From an uncultured Achromobacter sp. (GTDB taxonomy: Bacteria > Pseudomonadota > Gammaproteobacteria > Burkholderiales > Burkholderiaceae_B): DNA of 27,438 nt. The notes beneath the pieces were generated by a model that made no database searches, was not told the DNA's origin, and saw only the letters and a program-made list of their open reading frames with translations. Of the stretch, positions 21,279-27,438 are shown piece by piece. The position numbers and the translations under genes are program-made. How positions within the stretch are numbered: the stretch's first letter is position 1; each line of letters starts with the position of its first letter. The stretch lies in NCBI GenBank assembly GCA_913775005.1, contig CAJYKY010000326.1, positions 1 through 27,438 of the forward strand. Reading direction: 5' to 3'.

Positions 21279-21987
21279 AGGGCTGCTGTCGTGGCCGAAG
21301 TCGCTTCTGCTGGCGGGCGGTTTGCTGATGGCGCCGCTGGAGCAGGCCAGCGCGGCGCTCACGCTGCGCCAGCAAGCGATCATCCCGATTGCCGCCTTCG
21401 CGGCGGCAGGCGATGCGCGCTTGGGCCAGGCGCTTGACCAGGGCCTGGATGCCGGCTTGAGCCTTGCCGATACGCAGGAAGTGCTGGTGCAGGTGTATGC
21501 GTACGCGGGCTTTCCGCGCAGCTTGAATGCGCTGGGCGAGCTGATGAAGGTGCGCGACGCGCGCAAGCAGCGCGGCATTACCGATGCCGCCGGCAGCCCG
21601 CCCAGCAAACCGATCCCCACCGGCGACGCGCTGCTTGCGGCCGGCACCGCCAACCAGACGCGCTTGTCTGGCGGGCCGGTGCAAGGCCCCTTGTTCGACT
21701 TCGCCCCGATCATCAATGACTACCTGCGCGCGCATCTATTCGGTGCGATCTTCGAACGCGACAACCTGGACTGGCAAAGCCGCGAACTCGCCACGGTGGG
21801 CATGCTGTCGGCCATGACGGGAGTGGATGCGCAGTTGCAGGCACATATGCGGATTTCCATGAATGTGGGGCTGACGCCCGACCAGCTGCGTCGGCTGGTC
21901 GGCGTGCTGTCAGAACGGGTCGATGAACCCAGCAGCCGTCGCGCGCAGGCAGCGCTGGACCGGCAGTTGGCGGCGGCGAAGCCTTGA
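21256..21987 (+). CDS. Exported carboxymuconolactone decarboxylase-family protein (two domains)
   Basis: 243 aa from the ATG at 21256 with GGAGAAGG upstream, overlapping the cupin stop by 23 nt. A signal peptide covers about 1-34 (LLLAGGLLMAPLEQASA). Two CMD/AhpD-like helical repeats follow: residues about 40-110 (ADTQEVLVQVYAYAGFPRSLNAL) and about 155-235 (SRELATVGMLSAMTGVDAQLQAHMRISMNVG). The AhpD CXXC redox pair is absent, so peroxidase activity is unlikely. The substrate is unknown. Cupin and CMD genes are often found together under a LysR regulator, and occasionally fused. Confidence 0.85.
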   Translation: MINTTHVKGLLSWPKSLLLAGGLLMAPLEQASAALTLRQQAIIPIAAFAAAGDARLGQALDQGLDAGLSLADTQEVLVQVYAYAGFPRSLNALGELMKVRDARKQRGITDAAGSPPSKPIPTGDALLAAGTANQTRLSGGPVQGPLFDFAPIINDYLRAHLFGAIFERDNLDWQSRELATVGMLSAMTGVDAQLQAHMRISMNVGLTPDQLRRLVGVLSERVDEPSSRRAQAALDRQLAAAKP

Positions 21988-21989
21988 GC

Positions 21990-22275
21990 TGAAGCATGTG
22001 ACCGATGCCTATGACCCGACGCATCTGATCCCGTCTACGCCTCAGCATCAGACGCTTGGCCTCGCTCAAGCGCAGCCACTCCAGCAAGGGCCGCGCGTAG
22101 TTCAGCTTCAGCCAGTCGATTGACTTGGCGATGCGATGACCCTGGCCGTCCACGGCGGCAATCTGCCGTACGCGGGCGGCCTGGTCGCTCATCAACAGGC
22201 GGTAGTGGATTTCGCGCAGGATCAGCGGCGCCCCATCGTAGGATTGGGCAAGAAATCCAGCGAAATGCGCTACCC
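21990..22275 (-). pseudogene. Decayed AraC-family regulator remnant
   Basis: Minus-strand translation between about 22245 and 22040 gives APLILREIHYRLL, then RQIAAVDGQGHRIAKSIDWL and NYARPL. This is the signature junction between the sensor domain and DNA-binding domain of AraC-type regulators (PF06719-like). Immediately after it jumps to LRLSEAKRLML, which in intact members lies about 35 residues later, so the first helix-turn-helix is deleted. The second helix-turn-helix decays into RRRRDQMRRVIGIG, and the N-terminal cupin part is missing. No start with ribosome site exists. Intact relatives often sit divergent from oxidoreductase genes. This explains most of the 402-bp gap between the CMD and 2Fe-2S genes. 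Confidence 0.72.
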
Positions 22276-22305
22276 GGCGGGGTGGCGATTACGGAAAATG
22301 CCTAG

Positions 22306-22334
22306 TTGGCAAAACGTCCACGCTCGCGCAGCAT
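22306..22334 (+). promoter_or_regulatory. Candidate promoter for the molybdenum hydroxylase operon
   Basis: TTGGCA (22306-22311, 5/6 to the -35) with a 17-bp spacer to CAGCAT (22329-22334, 3/6). It lies between the AraC remnant and the 2Fe-2S gene at 22390. The -10 is weak, so this is only a candidate. Confidence 0.35.
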
Positions 22335-22389
22335 CAACAACTTGGCCGAGACCCGCCGAACCCTCAACGCTACAAAACAGGATTGCCCC

Positions 22390-22860
22390 ATGACTCAATT
22401 TCACGTCAACGGCCAGGCCAAAGAGGTATCCACGCCTGATGACATGCCCTTGCTGTGGGTGCTGCGCGATGAGCTTGGCATGACCGGCACCAAGTTCGGC
22501 TGCGGCATGGCCTTGTGCGGCGCCTGTACGGCGCACCTGGACGGGCAGGCGATCCGATCCTGTGTGACGCCCGTTTCCGCCGTGGCGGGCCGGGCGATTT
22601 CCACCATCGAAGGCATGGACGCCGACCCCGTGGGGCGCAGCGTGCAGCAGGCTTGGGTCGAGAACAATGTGGCGCAATGCGGCTATTGCCAGGCGGGCCA
22701 GATCATGACGGCCGTCAGCCTGCTCAAGACCACGCCCGCACCGACTGAACAGCAGATCGATGACGCCATGAGCGGCAACATCTGCCGCTGCGGCACGTAT
22801 CCCCGCATCCGCGCCGCGATCAAGCAGGCGTCGGCACAACTTGCAAAGGGAGCCAAGTGA
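22390..22860 (+). CDS. [2Fe-2S] subunit of a xanthine-dehydrogenase-family molybdenum hydroxylase (IorA-like)
   Basis: 156 aa from the ATG at 22390. The plant-type ferredoxin domain has C38, C43, C46 and C58 (GCGMALCGAC ... SC). The second helical [2Fe-2S] domain has C97, C100, C132 and C134 (CGYCQAG ... ICRCGTYPRI). It carries electrons from the molybdenum centre of the partner encoded next. It has no signal peptide of its own and would be exported with the Tat-signal-bearing partner. The large-subunit ATG overlaps this gene's TGA by one base, so production is coupled. The size and two-domain layout are those of IorA and of aldehyde-oxidoreductase small subunits. Confidence 0.93.
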   Translation: MTQFHVNGQAKEVSTPDDMPLLWVLRDELGMTGTKFGCGMALCGACTAHLDGQAIRSCVTPVSAVAGRAISTIEGMDADPVGRSVQQAWVENNVAQCGYCQAGQIMTAVSLLKTTPAPTEQQIDDAMSGNICRCGTYPRIRAAIKQASAQLAKGAK

Positions 22861-25181
22861 TGACGATCGCCACTTCCTCTACTGTCGACCACAAGTCTTC
22901 TTCCGCGCTGTCGCGCCGTGGCTTTCTGAAAGCGGGCGTCGGCGCCCTGACGCTGGCCGTCACCAGCAATGGCTTGGTCAGCGCCGCGTGGGCGGCCGAC
23001 GCGGAACCCAAGAAGTACGGGGCCGACAGCATGCCCGGCGGCACGGTGGACGACCCATTGGCGTTTGTGACCATCGCGTCCGACGGCACCGTCACCATCG
23101 TGGCGCACCGTGCCGAAATGGGAACGGGCGTGCGCACCAGCCTGCCCATGGTCGTGGCAGACGAACTGGAAGCCGATTGGGCGCGCGTGCGCGTGGTGCA
23201 GGCGCAAGCGGATGAAGCACGCTACGGCAATCAGAACGTAGACGGCTCGCGCAGCGTGCGCCATTTTCTGGCCCCGATGCGGCGCGTGGGCGCAGCTGCC
23301 CGGCAGATGCTGGAAGCGGCAGCCGCCGCGCGCTGGTCGGTGCCGGTGGCCGAGGTGCGCGCGAGCCAGCACGAGGTCGTGCACGCGGCGACCGGCCGGC
23401 GGCTGTCTTATGGCGAACTGGCTCTTGATGCGGCCAAGCAGCCCGTGCCGGCAGCCGGCGCGCTCAAGCTGAAGACGCCTGAAGAATTCCGCTATATCGG
23501 CAAGAACGAGGTCCGGCTGGTGGACCTGGAAGCGATCGGCAAGGGGCAGGCCACCTATGGCATGGATGTCCGGTTGCCGGGCATGGTCTATGCCGTGGTG
23601 GCGCGGCCACCGGTGGTCGGCGGCAACCCTAGGCGCGTGGACAGCGCGCGGGCCCTGGCTGTGCCGGGCGTCATCAAGGTGGTGGACATTCCCGCCATGA
23701 CGGGCGCGCCGGTCTTTCAACCGCTGGGCGGGGTGGCGGTGGTGGCGCGCAACACGTGGTCCGCCATGCAAGGCCGCGCCGCGCTGGAGATCGACTGGGA
23801 CGACGGCCCCAACGGCAACTACGATTCGGCCGCCTATCGCCAGGAGCTGCTTGCCGCCAGCCGCAAGCCGGGCAAGGTCATGCGCAACCAGGGCGATGCG
23901 CCGCAAGCGTGGGCCAAGGCGGGCGACGCCGAGCGCTACTCGGCCGACTACCACGTGCCGCATCTGGCGCATGCGTCCATGGAAACGCCGGTGGCCACCG
24001 TGCGCATTGAAGGGGGCCGCGCCGAAGTCTGGACGTCGGTGCAAAACCCTGCGGCGGCGCAGGAAGCGGTGGCCAAGCGCTTGAAGCTCGCGCCTGAACA
24101 GGTCAAGGTCAACGTGCTGCTGCTGGGCGGCGGCTTCGGGCGCAAGTCCAAACCCGATTACGTGGATGAAGCCGCGATCGTCGCGCAGGCCATGCCGGCG
24201 GGCACGCCGGTCAAGCTGGTGTGGACGCGCGAAGACGATATTCATCACGACTACCTGCACACTGTGTCGGCCGAACACCTGGAAGCCGTCGTGGACAAAG
24301 ACGGCAAGGTGCAGTCCTGGTTGCATCGCAGCGCCGCGCCCACCATTGCGTCGTTGTTTGCCGAAGGCGCCAAGGGCGAGCAGCTGTTTGAGTCCGCGAT
24401 GTCGGCCATCAACATGCCCTACGTCATTCCTAACGTGCGCGTGGAAACGGGCGAGGTGGCTGCGCACACGCGCATCGGCTGGTTCCGGTCGGTGGCCAAT
24501 ATTCCGCATGCGTTCGCCGCGCAAAGCTTTATCGCCGAACTGGCGCACCGCGCGGGCAAGGATCCCAAGCAGTACGCGCTGGACCTGATTGGGCCGGCGC
24601 GGAAAATCAATCCGGGTGATCTGGGCGACAGCTGGAACTACACCGAGTCGCCCGAGCGCTACCCTTACGACACCGGCCGCCTGCGCGGGGTAATCGAAGC
24701 GGCGGCGGACGGCGCCAACTGGGAACGAAACTTGCCGAAGGGACATGGGCTGGGCCTGGCGTTCTGCTATAGCTTCATGAGCTACACGGCCACGGTCGTG
24801 GAAGTGGCGGTCAATGACAAGGGCGAGGTACAGGTGGTGGCGGTGGACATGGCGATCGACTGCGGCCCCCAGATCAACCCCGAGCGCATCCGCGCGCAGA
24901 TGGAGGGCGGCGCCATCATGGGCTTGAGCCTGGCCTTGCTGGGCGAAATCACCTTTGAGAAGGGGCGCGTCAAGCAAAGCAATTTTTACGACTACGAAGT
25001 GCTGCGCCACAATGCATCGCCGCGTGTGATCCGCACGCATTTGGTGAACAATGATCACGCGCTGCCGCCGGGCGGCGTGGGCGAACCGCCGGTGCCGCCC
25101 GTGGCGCCCGCGCTGTGTAACGCGATCTTCGCGGCGACGGGTAAGCGGGTGCGAAGCTTGCCGGTGCGAACGGTGGCGTAG
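22860..25181 (+). CDS. Molybdopterin-binding subunit, Tat-exported (IorB-like aldehyde/isoquinoline oxidoreductase)
   Basis: 773 aa from the ATG at 22860. The N-terminus has a Tat signal, SRRGFLK at 18-24, a hydrophobic stretch and a cut near AAWA-AD. The mature protein has the IorB-type arrangement of xanthine-dehydrogenase-family large subunits. Moco-binding segments include GTGVRTSLPMVVADELE, GGGFGRKSKPDY and the C-terminal GGVGEPPVPPVAP, whose glutamate is the expected active-site base. It would hydroxylate an aldehyde or N-heterocycle in the periplasm and pass electrons to the [2Fe-2S] subunit. No FAD subunit or cytochrome c subunit is encoded beside it, so the final acceptor is unknown. 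The substrate cannot be assigned. Confidence 0.92.
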   Translation: MTIATSSTVDHKSSSALSRRGFLKAGVGALTLAVTSNGLVSAAWAADAEPKKYGADSMPGGTVDDPLAFVTIASDGTVTIVAHRAEMGTGVRTSLPMVVADELEADWARVRVVQAQADEARYGNQNVDGSRSVRHFLAPMRRVGAAARQMLEAAAAARWSVPVAEVRASQHEVVHAATGRRLSYGELALDAAKQPVPAAGALKLKTPEEFRYIGKNEVRLVDLEAIGKGQATYGMDVRLPGMVYAVVARPPVVGGNPRRVDSARALAVPGVIKVVDIPAMTGAPVFQPLGGVAVVARNTWSAMQGRAALEIDWDDGPNGNYDSAAYRQELLAASRKPGKVMRNQGDAPQAWAKAGDAERYSADYHVPHLAHASMETPVATVRIEGGRAEVWTSVQNPAAAQEAVAKRLKLAPEQVKVNVLLLGGGFGRKSKPDYVDEAAIVAQAMPAGTPVKLVWTREDDIHHDYLHTVSAEHLEAVVDKDGKVQSWLHRSAAPTIASLFAEGAKGEQLFESAMSAINMPYVIPNVRVETGEVAAHTRIGWFRSVANIPHAFAAQSFIAELAHRAGKDPKQYALDLIGPARKINPGDLGDSWNYTESPERYPYDTGRLRGVIEAAADGANWERNLPKGHGLGLAFCYSFMSYTATVVEVAVNDKGEVQVVAVDMAIDCGPQINPERIRAQMEGGAIMGLSLALLGEITFEKGRVKQSNFYDYEVLRHNASPRVIRTHLVNNDHALPPGGVGEPPVPPVAPALCNAIFAATGKRVRSLPVRTVA

Positions 25182-25193
25182 CGGAGCGGATGG

Positions 25194-25223
25194 CGGGTAT
25201 GCAGCGACGGTGCTGCATACCCG
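25194..25223 (+). repeat. Perfect 12-bp hairpin between the Mo-hydroxylase and xdhC genes
   Basis: CGGGTATGCAGC (25194-25205) and GCTGCATACCCG (25212-25223) with loop GACGGT. It starts 13 bp after the large-subunit stop. There is no T run, so it is more likely an mRNA 3'-end protecting or processing stem, a partial terminator, or a repeated extragenic palindrome than a full terminator. Confidence 0.7.
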
Positions 25224-25268
25224 GCTGTGCATAACGCGCAATACGGCGAAGGGATAGGAGTGCGTTGA

Positions 25269-26279
25269 ATGGAAAGTGTTGATGTCCGCGTCCTGCGCGC
25301 TGCGCGCGATTGGCGGGCGGCGGGCGAGCCGGTGCTGCTGACCACGGTCGCCAGAACGTGGGGCTCGTCGCCACGCCCGGCCGGTTCCATGATGGTGTTG
25401 CGCAATGACGGGCGTTGCGTGGGATCCGTGTCGGGCGGTTGCATTGAAGACGATCTGATCCTGCGCTTTACGTCCGCCCACGGCGGCCCCGGCATCGGCT
25501 CGGGCACGCCGCAGCTGCTGCGTTATGGCATCGACGCCGACGACGCGCATCGCTTTGGTCTACCCTGCGGCGGCACGCTGGAATTGCTGCTGGAATTCAA
25601 CCCCGACCTTGCCTTGCTGGATGCGCTGGTGCGGCAGCTTGAAGCCGGTGTGCTGATCCAGCGCACCGTCAATTGCGCCAGCGGCGCGGTAACGCAAACG
25701 CCCGCCCAGGCGCCGGAGGCGTTGCGGTTTGACGGCGACACGCTGTCGCATACGCTGGGCCCGCAATACCGCATGCTGCTGATCGGCGCGGGCGCCCTGG
25801 CCGAGTACGTGGCCACGATGGCGCTGTTCAATGACTTTGCCGTGACCGTCTGCGACCCCCGGGCCGAGCACGTGGGCGGCTGGTCGGTGCCGGGCGTGAC
25901 GATCACGGGCGAGATGCCGGACGACGCCGTGCGCGCCATGCGCCCCGACACGCGCACCGCCATCGTGGCGCTTAGCCACGATCCTAAGCTGGATGATCTG
26001 GCGCTGCTGGAAGCGCTGCACAGCGCGGCGTTCTACATCGGCGCGATAGGCTCACGGCGCAACACCGACGCGCGCCGCCAGCGTCTCATCGAACACTTCG
26101 ACGAAACGCAAGCGTCGTTGCAGCGGCTGCGCGCACCGGTGGGCATCTACATCGGCAGCCGCACGCCCGCTGAAATTGCCGTCAGCGTCATGGCCGAGAT
26201 CCTGGCCGTGAAGAACGGCGTGACGCTGCCGGCAATGCTATCGGTGGCTGCGGCCAAGACCGAGTTGATCGGACCGTAA
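25269..26279 (+). CDS. xdhC: XdhC/CoxF-family molybdenum hydroxylase maturation protein
   Basis: 336 aa from the ATG at 25269, preceded by AGGAG. The N-terminal XdhC_CoxI domain contains VARTWGSSPRPAGSMM and VGSVSGGCIEDDL. The C-terminal Rossmann-like domain begins MLLIGAGALAEYVA and includes IGAIGSRRNTDARR. XdhC proteins bind the molybdenum cofactor, promote its sulfuration, and insert it into xanthine-dehydrogenase-family apoenzymes. Position 87 bp after the large subunit indicates that it serves this enzyme in the cytoplasm before Tat export. Confidence 0.93.
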   Translation: MESVDVRVLRAARDWRAAGEPVLLTTVARTWGSSPRPAGSMMVLRNDGRCVGSVSGGCIEDDLILRFTSAHGGPGIGSGTPQLLRYGIDADDAHRFGLPCGGTLELLLEFNPDLALLDALVRQLEAGVLIQRTVNCASGAVTQTPAQAPEALRFDGDTLSHTLGPQYRMLLIGAGALAEYVATMALFNDFAVTVCDPRAEHVGGWSVPGVTITGEMPDDAVRAMRPDTRTAIVALSHDPKLDDLALLEALHSAAFYIGAIGSRRNTDARRQRLIEHFDETQASLQRLRAPVGIYIGSRTPAEIAVSVMAEILAVKNGVTLPAMLSVAAAKTELIGP

Positions 26280-26296
26280 GCGCTGCGCCGCAGCGC
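26280..26296. terminator. Compact hairpin between convergent xdhC and TonB receptor genes
   Basis: GCGCTGC (26280-26286) and GCAGCGC (26290-26296) with a 3-nt loop occupy almost the whole 22-bp convergent gap. It is a plausible bidirectional transcription stop, though no T run follows. Confidence 0.45.
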
Positions 26297-26301
26297 CGGG
26301 C

Positions 26302-27438
26302 TTAGAACTCGATCTGCGCCGACAGCAGCACCGTGCGCGGCGCGGCCACCGTGCCTACCGTCAGCAGCGTGCTGCTGGACAGCCAGTAGTCCTTGTTGAA
26401 CAGGTTCTCGACATTGGCGCGGAACGTGACGTTCTTGCCCATGATCTCCGTGCGGTAGCGCGCGCCGATGTCATAGCGCGTCCACGACGGCAGCGTCAGC
26501 GTGTTTTCCGCGTTGTACGGCGTGGCCGACGTGTGGATGGCTCGCGCGTTCACGCTCAGGCCCGGCACCCACGGCAAGTCCCAATCGGCGCCCAGGTTGA
26601 AGGTGCGCTTGGGCACGCCGTTAGCGCGGTTGCCCTGGTTCACGCCGCCTGCGGTGCGTTGCAGCTTGGCGTCATAGAACGTGGCGCTGGCCATCAGGCG
26701 CAGGCCCGGCGTTACCTCGCCCACGGCGGACAGCTCCAGGCCCCGGTTGCGCTGTTCGCCATCGAAGCTATAGATGTTGCTGACCGGGTCGGTCATGGCG
26801 TTCGGGCGGTCGATCTGGAACACCGACACGGTGGTGATAGCCGTGCCCCAGTCCACCTTCACGCCCGCTTCGTACTGCTTGGACTTGTACGGCGCAAAGA
26901 CCTCGCCGACGTTGGCGGTGCCCACGGGTGCGGTACCGCCGCGCGTGAGGCCTGACGTGAAGTTGCCGTACAGCGACACGTTTTCCAGCGGCCGCACCAC
27001 AATGCCGGCCAGCGGCGACACCGCGCCTTCGTCATACGACGTCGTCACCGCGCCGGCGGCGTTGAAGTTTTCCACCTTCACTTGCTGCTTGCGCAGGCCG
27101 CCCGTAATCAGCACCCGCTCGTTCGCGAACGACAGCGTGTCGGTCAGCGACAAGCTGGACAATGTGGTTTCGGAATTCTTGGTGGGCGACTGGCGGTCGC
27201 CCGTCATCGGGATCAGCGGCGACGGGTTGTAGATGTTGGAATCGATCTTGTCGCTCAATGGCGCCGACAGGTAGAAACTGCCCGCTTCCGTCTTCAGGAT
27301 CGAACCCGACACGCTCACGCGATGCTTGACGCCGAAGGTGTCGAAGTTGGCGCGCGCGCCGATTTCGCCAGTCTTGTTGCGCGAGTACGCGTCGTACCAG
27401 GAGTTGATGACGCGGAAGTTGCCGAACTGATCGGGCGC
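26302..27438 (-). CDS. TonB-dependent siderophore receptor (C-terminal part)
   Basis: 378 residues of the C-terminal beta-barrel; the frame stays open to the right edge, so the start (signal peptide, TonB box, plug) lies outside. Alternating beta-strand patterns are clear. Diagnostic segments are YKSKQYEAGVKVDW, NRGLELSAVGEVTPGLRL, NVENLFNKDYW and the end RTVLLSAQIEF with the terminal phenylalanine required for outer-membrane assembly. This is the FhuA/FoxA/FpvA-like hydroxamate or mixed siderophore receptor group (TIGR01783 style). The ligand is not determinable. It converges on xdhC and is unrelated to the Mo-hydroxylase operon by orientation. Confidence 0.9.
   Translation of the reverse strand, partial: APDQFGNFRVINSWYDAYSRNKTGEIGARANFDTFGVKHRVSVSGSILKTEAGSFYLSAPLSDKIDSNIYNPSPLIPMTGDRQSPTKNSETTLSSLSLTDTLSFANERVLITGGLRKQQVKVENFNAAGAVTTSYDEGAVSPLAGIVVRPLENVSLYGNFTSGLTRGGTAPVGTANVGEVFAPYKSKQYEAGVKVDWGTAITTVSVFQIDRPNAMTDPVSNIYSFDGEQRNRGLELSAVGEVTPGLRLMASATFYDAKLQRTAGGVNQGNRANGVPKRTFNLGADWDLPWVPGLSVNARAIHTSATPYNAENTLTLPSWTRYDIGARYRTEIMGKNVTFRANVENLFNKDYWLSSSTLLTVGTVAAPRTVLLSAQIEF

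Noticed and set aside
22306..22389. N-terminal extension of the 2Fe-2S subunit
   Set aside because: The added 28 residues lack any conserved pattern, and the ferredoxin domain begins exactly at the ATG at 22390.
22683..25550. 955-codon open frame on the minus strand across the molybdenum hydroxylase
   Set aside because: It mirrors a GC-rich gene with clear Moco and Tat motifs on the plus strand. The translation is rich in H, R, A and G, with no recognisable domain.
1..27438. Mobile elements, prophage, tRNA or rRNA genes
   Set aside because: No transposase, integrase or terminal repeats, and no tRNA-like cloverleaf or rRNA motif was seen on either strand.

Overview
The window looks like a chromosomal segment of a high-GC betaproteobacterium, most likely Alcaligenaceae (Achromobacter or Bordetella type). 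This rests on the protein styles: tandem KLGGEP-type chemoreceptor, class I PhaC, LysR/cupin/carboxymuconolactone operon, and high G/C at third codon positions. I ran no search, so the genus is an inference. There are no rRNAs, tRNAs, insertion sequences or CRISPR arrays. Both ends cut through genes: an MBL-fold hydrolase on the left and a TonB-dependent receptor on the right.

Left half (1-13.5 kb): a low-oxygen / dormancy-type stress block. On the minus strand lie a PAS histidine kinase and NarL/FixJ-type response regulator (ATGA overlap), then an FNR-type regulator with the four Fe-S cysteines, then an MBL-fold (beta-CASP RNase-like) gene. Upstream of these are a CBS-domain protein with a flavodoxin-like protein, a UspA protein with an MgtA-type P-type ATPase, and a second UspA. 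On the plus strand are a small heat shock protein (Hsp20) with a zinc alcohol dehydrogenase. A phasin/PhaC pair (minus) is divergent from an aminoglycoside-phosphotransferase-like + P-loop kinase fusion (plus). Five intergenic dyads of the form TTGAC-N4-GTCAA (two of them with one mismatch) sit in front of these transcription units. Several are at the spacing expected for class II FNR activation. The gene content closely parallels the mycobacterial DosR dormancy regulon (Usp, CBS, alpha-crystallin, P-type ATPase, APH/P-loop kinase, storage-polymer enzyme, NarL/HK pair). The regulator order parallels the rhizobial FixL-FixJ-FixK cascade. This is the most interesting part of the window.

Middle (13.6-19.8 kb): signalling and chemotaxis. 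A QseC/QseB-like two-component operon (minus) is divergent from a dCache chemoreceptor, followed by a 4-helix-bundle chemoreceptor. The regulator/chemoreceptor intergenic region holds two PmrA/QseB-like TTAA direct-repeat boxes facing outward. The second chemoreceptor has a perfect canonical FNR box (TTGAT-N4-ATCAA) upstream and ends in a WDEF CheR-tether-like tail.

Right part (19.8-27.4 kb): a LysR regulator divergent from an exported cupin and an exported two-domain carboxymuconolactone-decarboxylase-like protein. Next comes a decayed AraC-family regulator remnant, then a periplasmic molybdenum hydroxylase (2Fe-2S subunit, Tat-exported Moco subunit) with its XdhC chaperone. Last is the C-terminal part of a TonB-dependent siderophore receptor. 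By eye the left 13.5 kb has a looser, lower-GC composition than the right part, which fits a separately acquired or separately evolving block.
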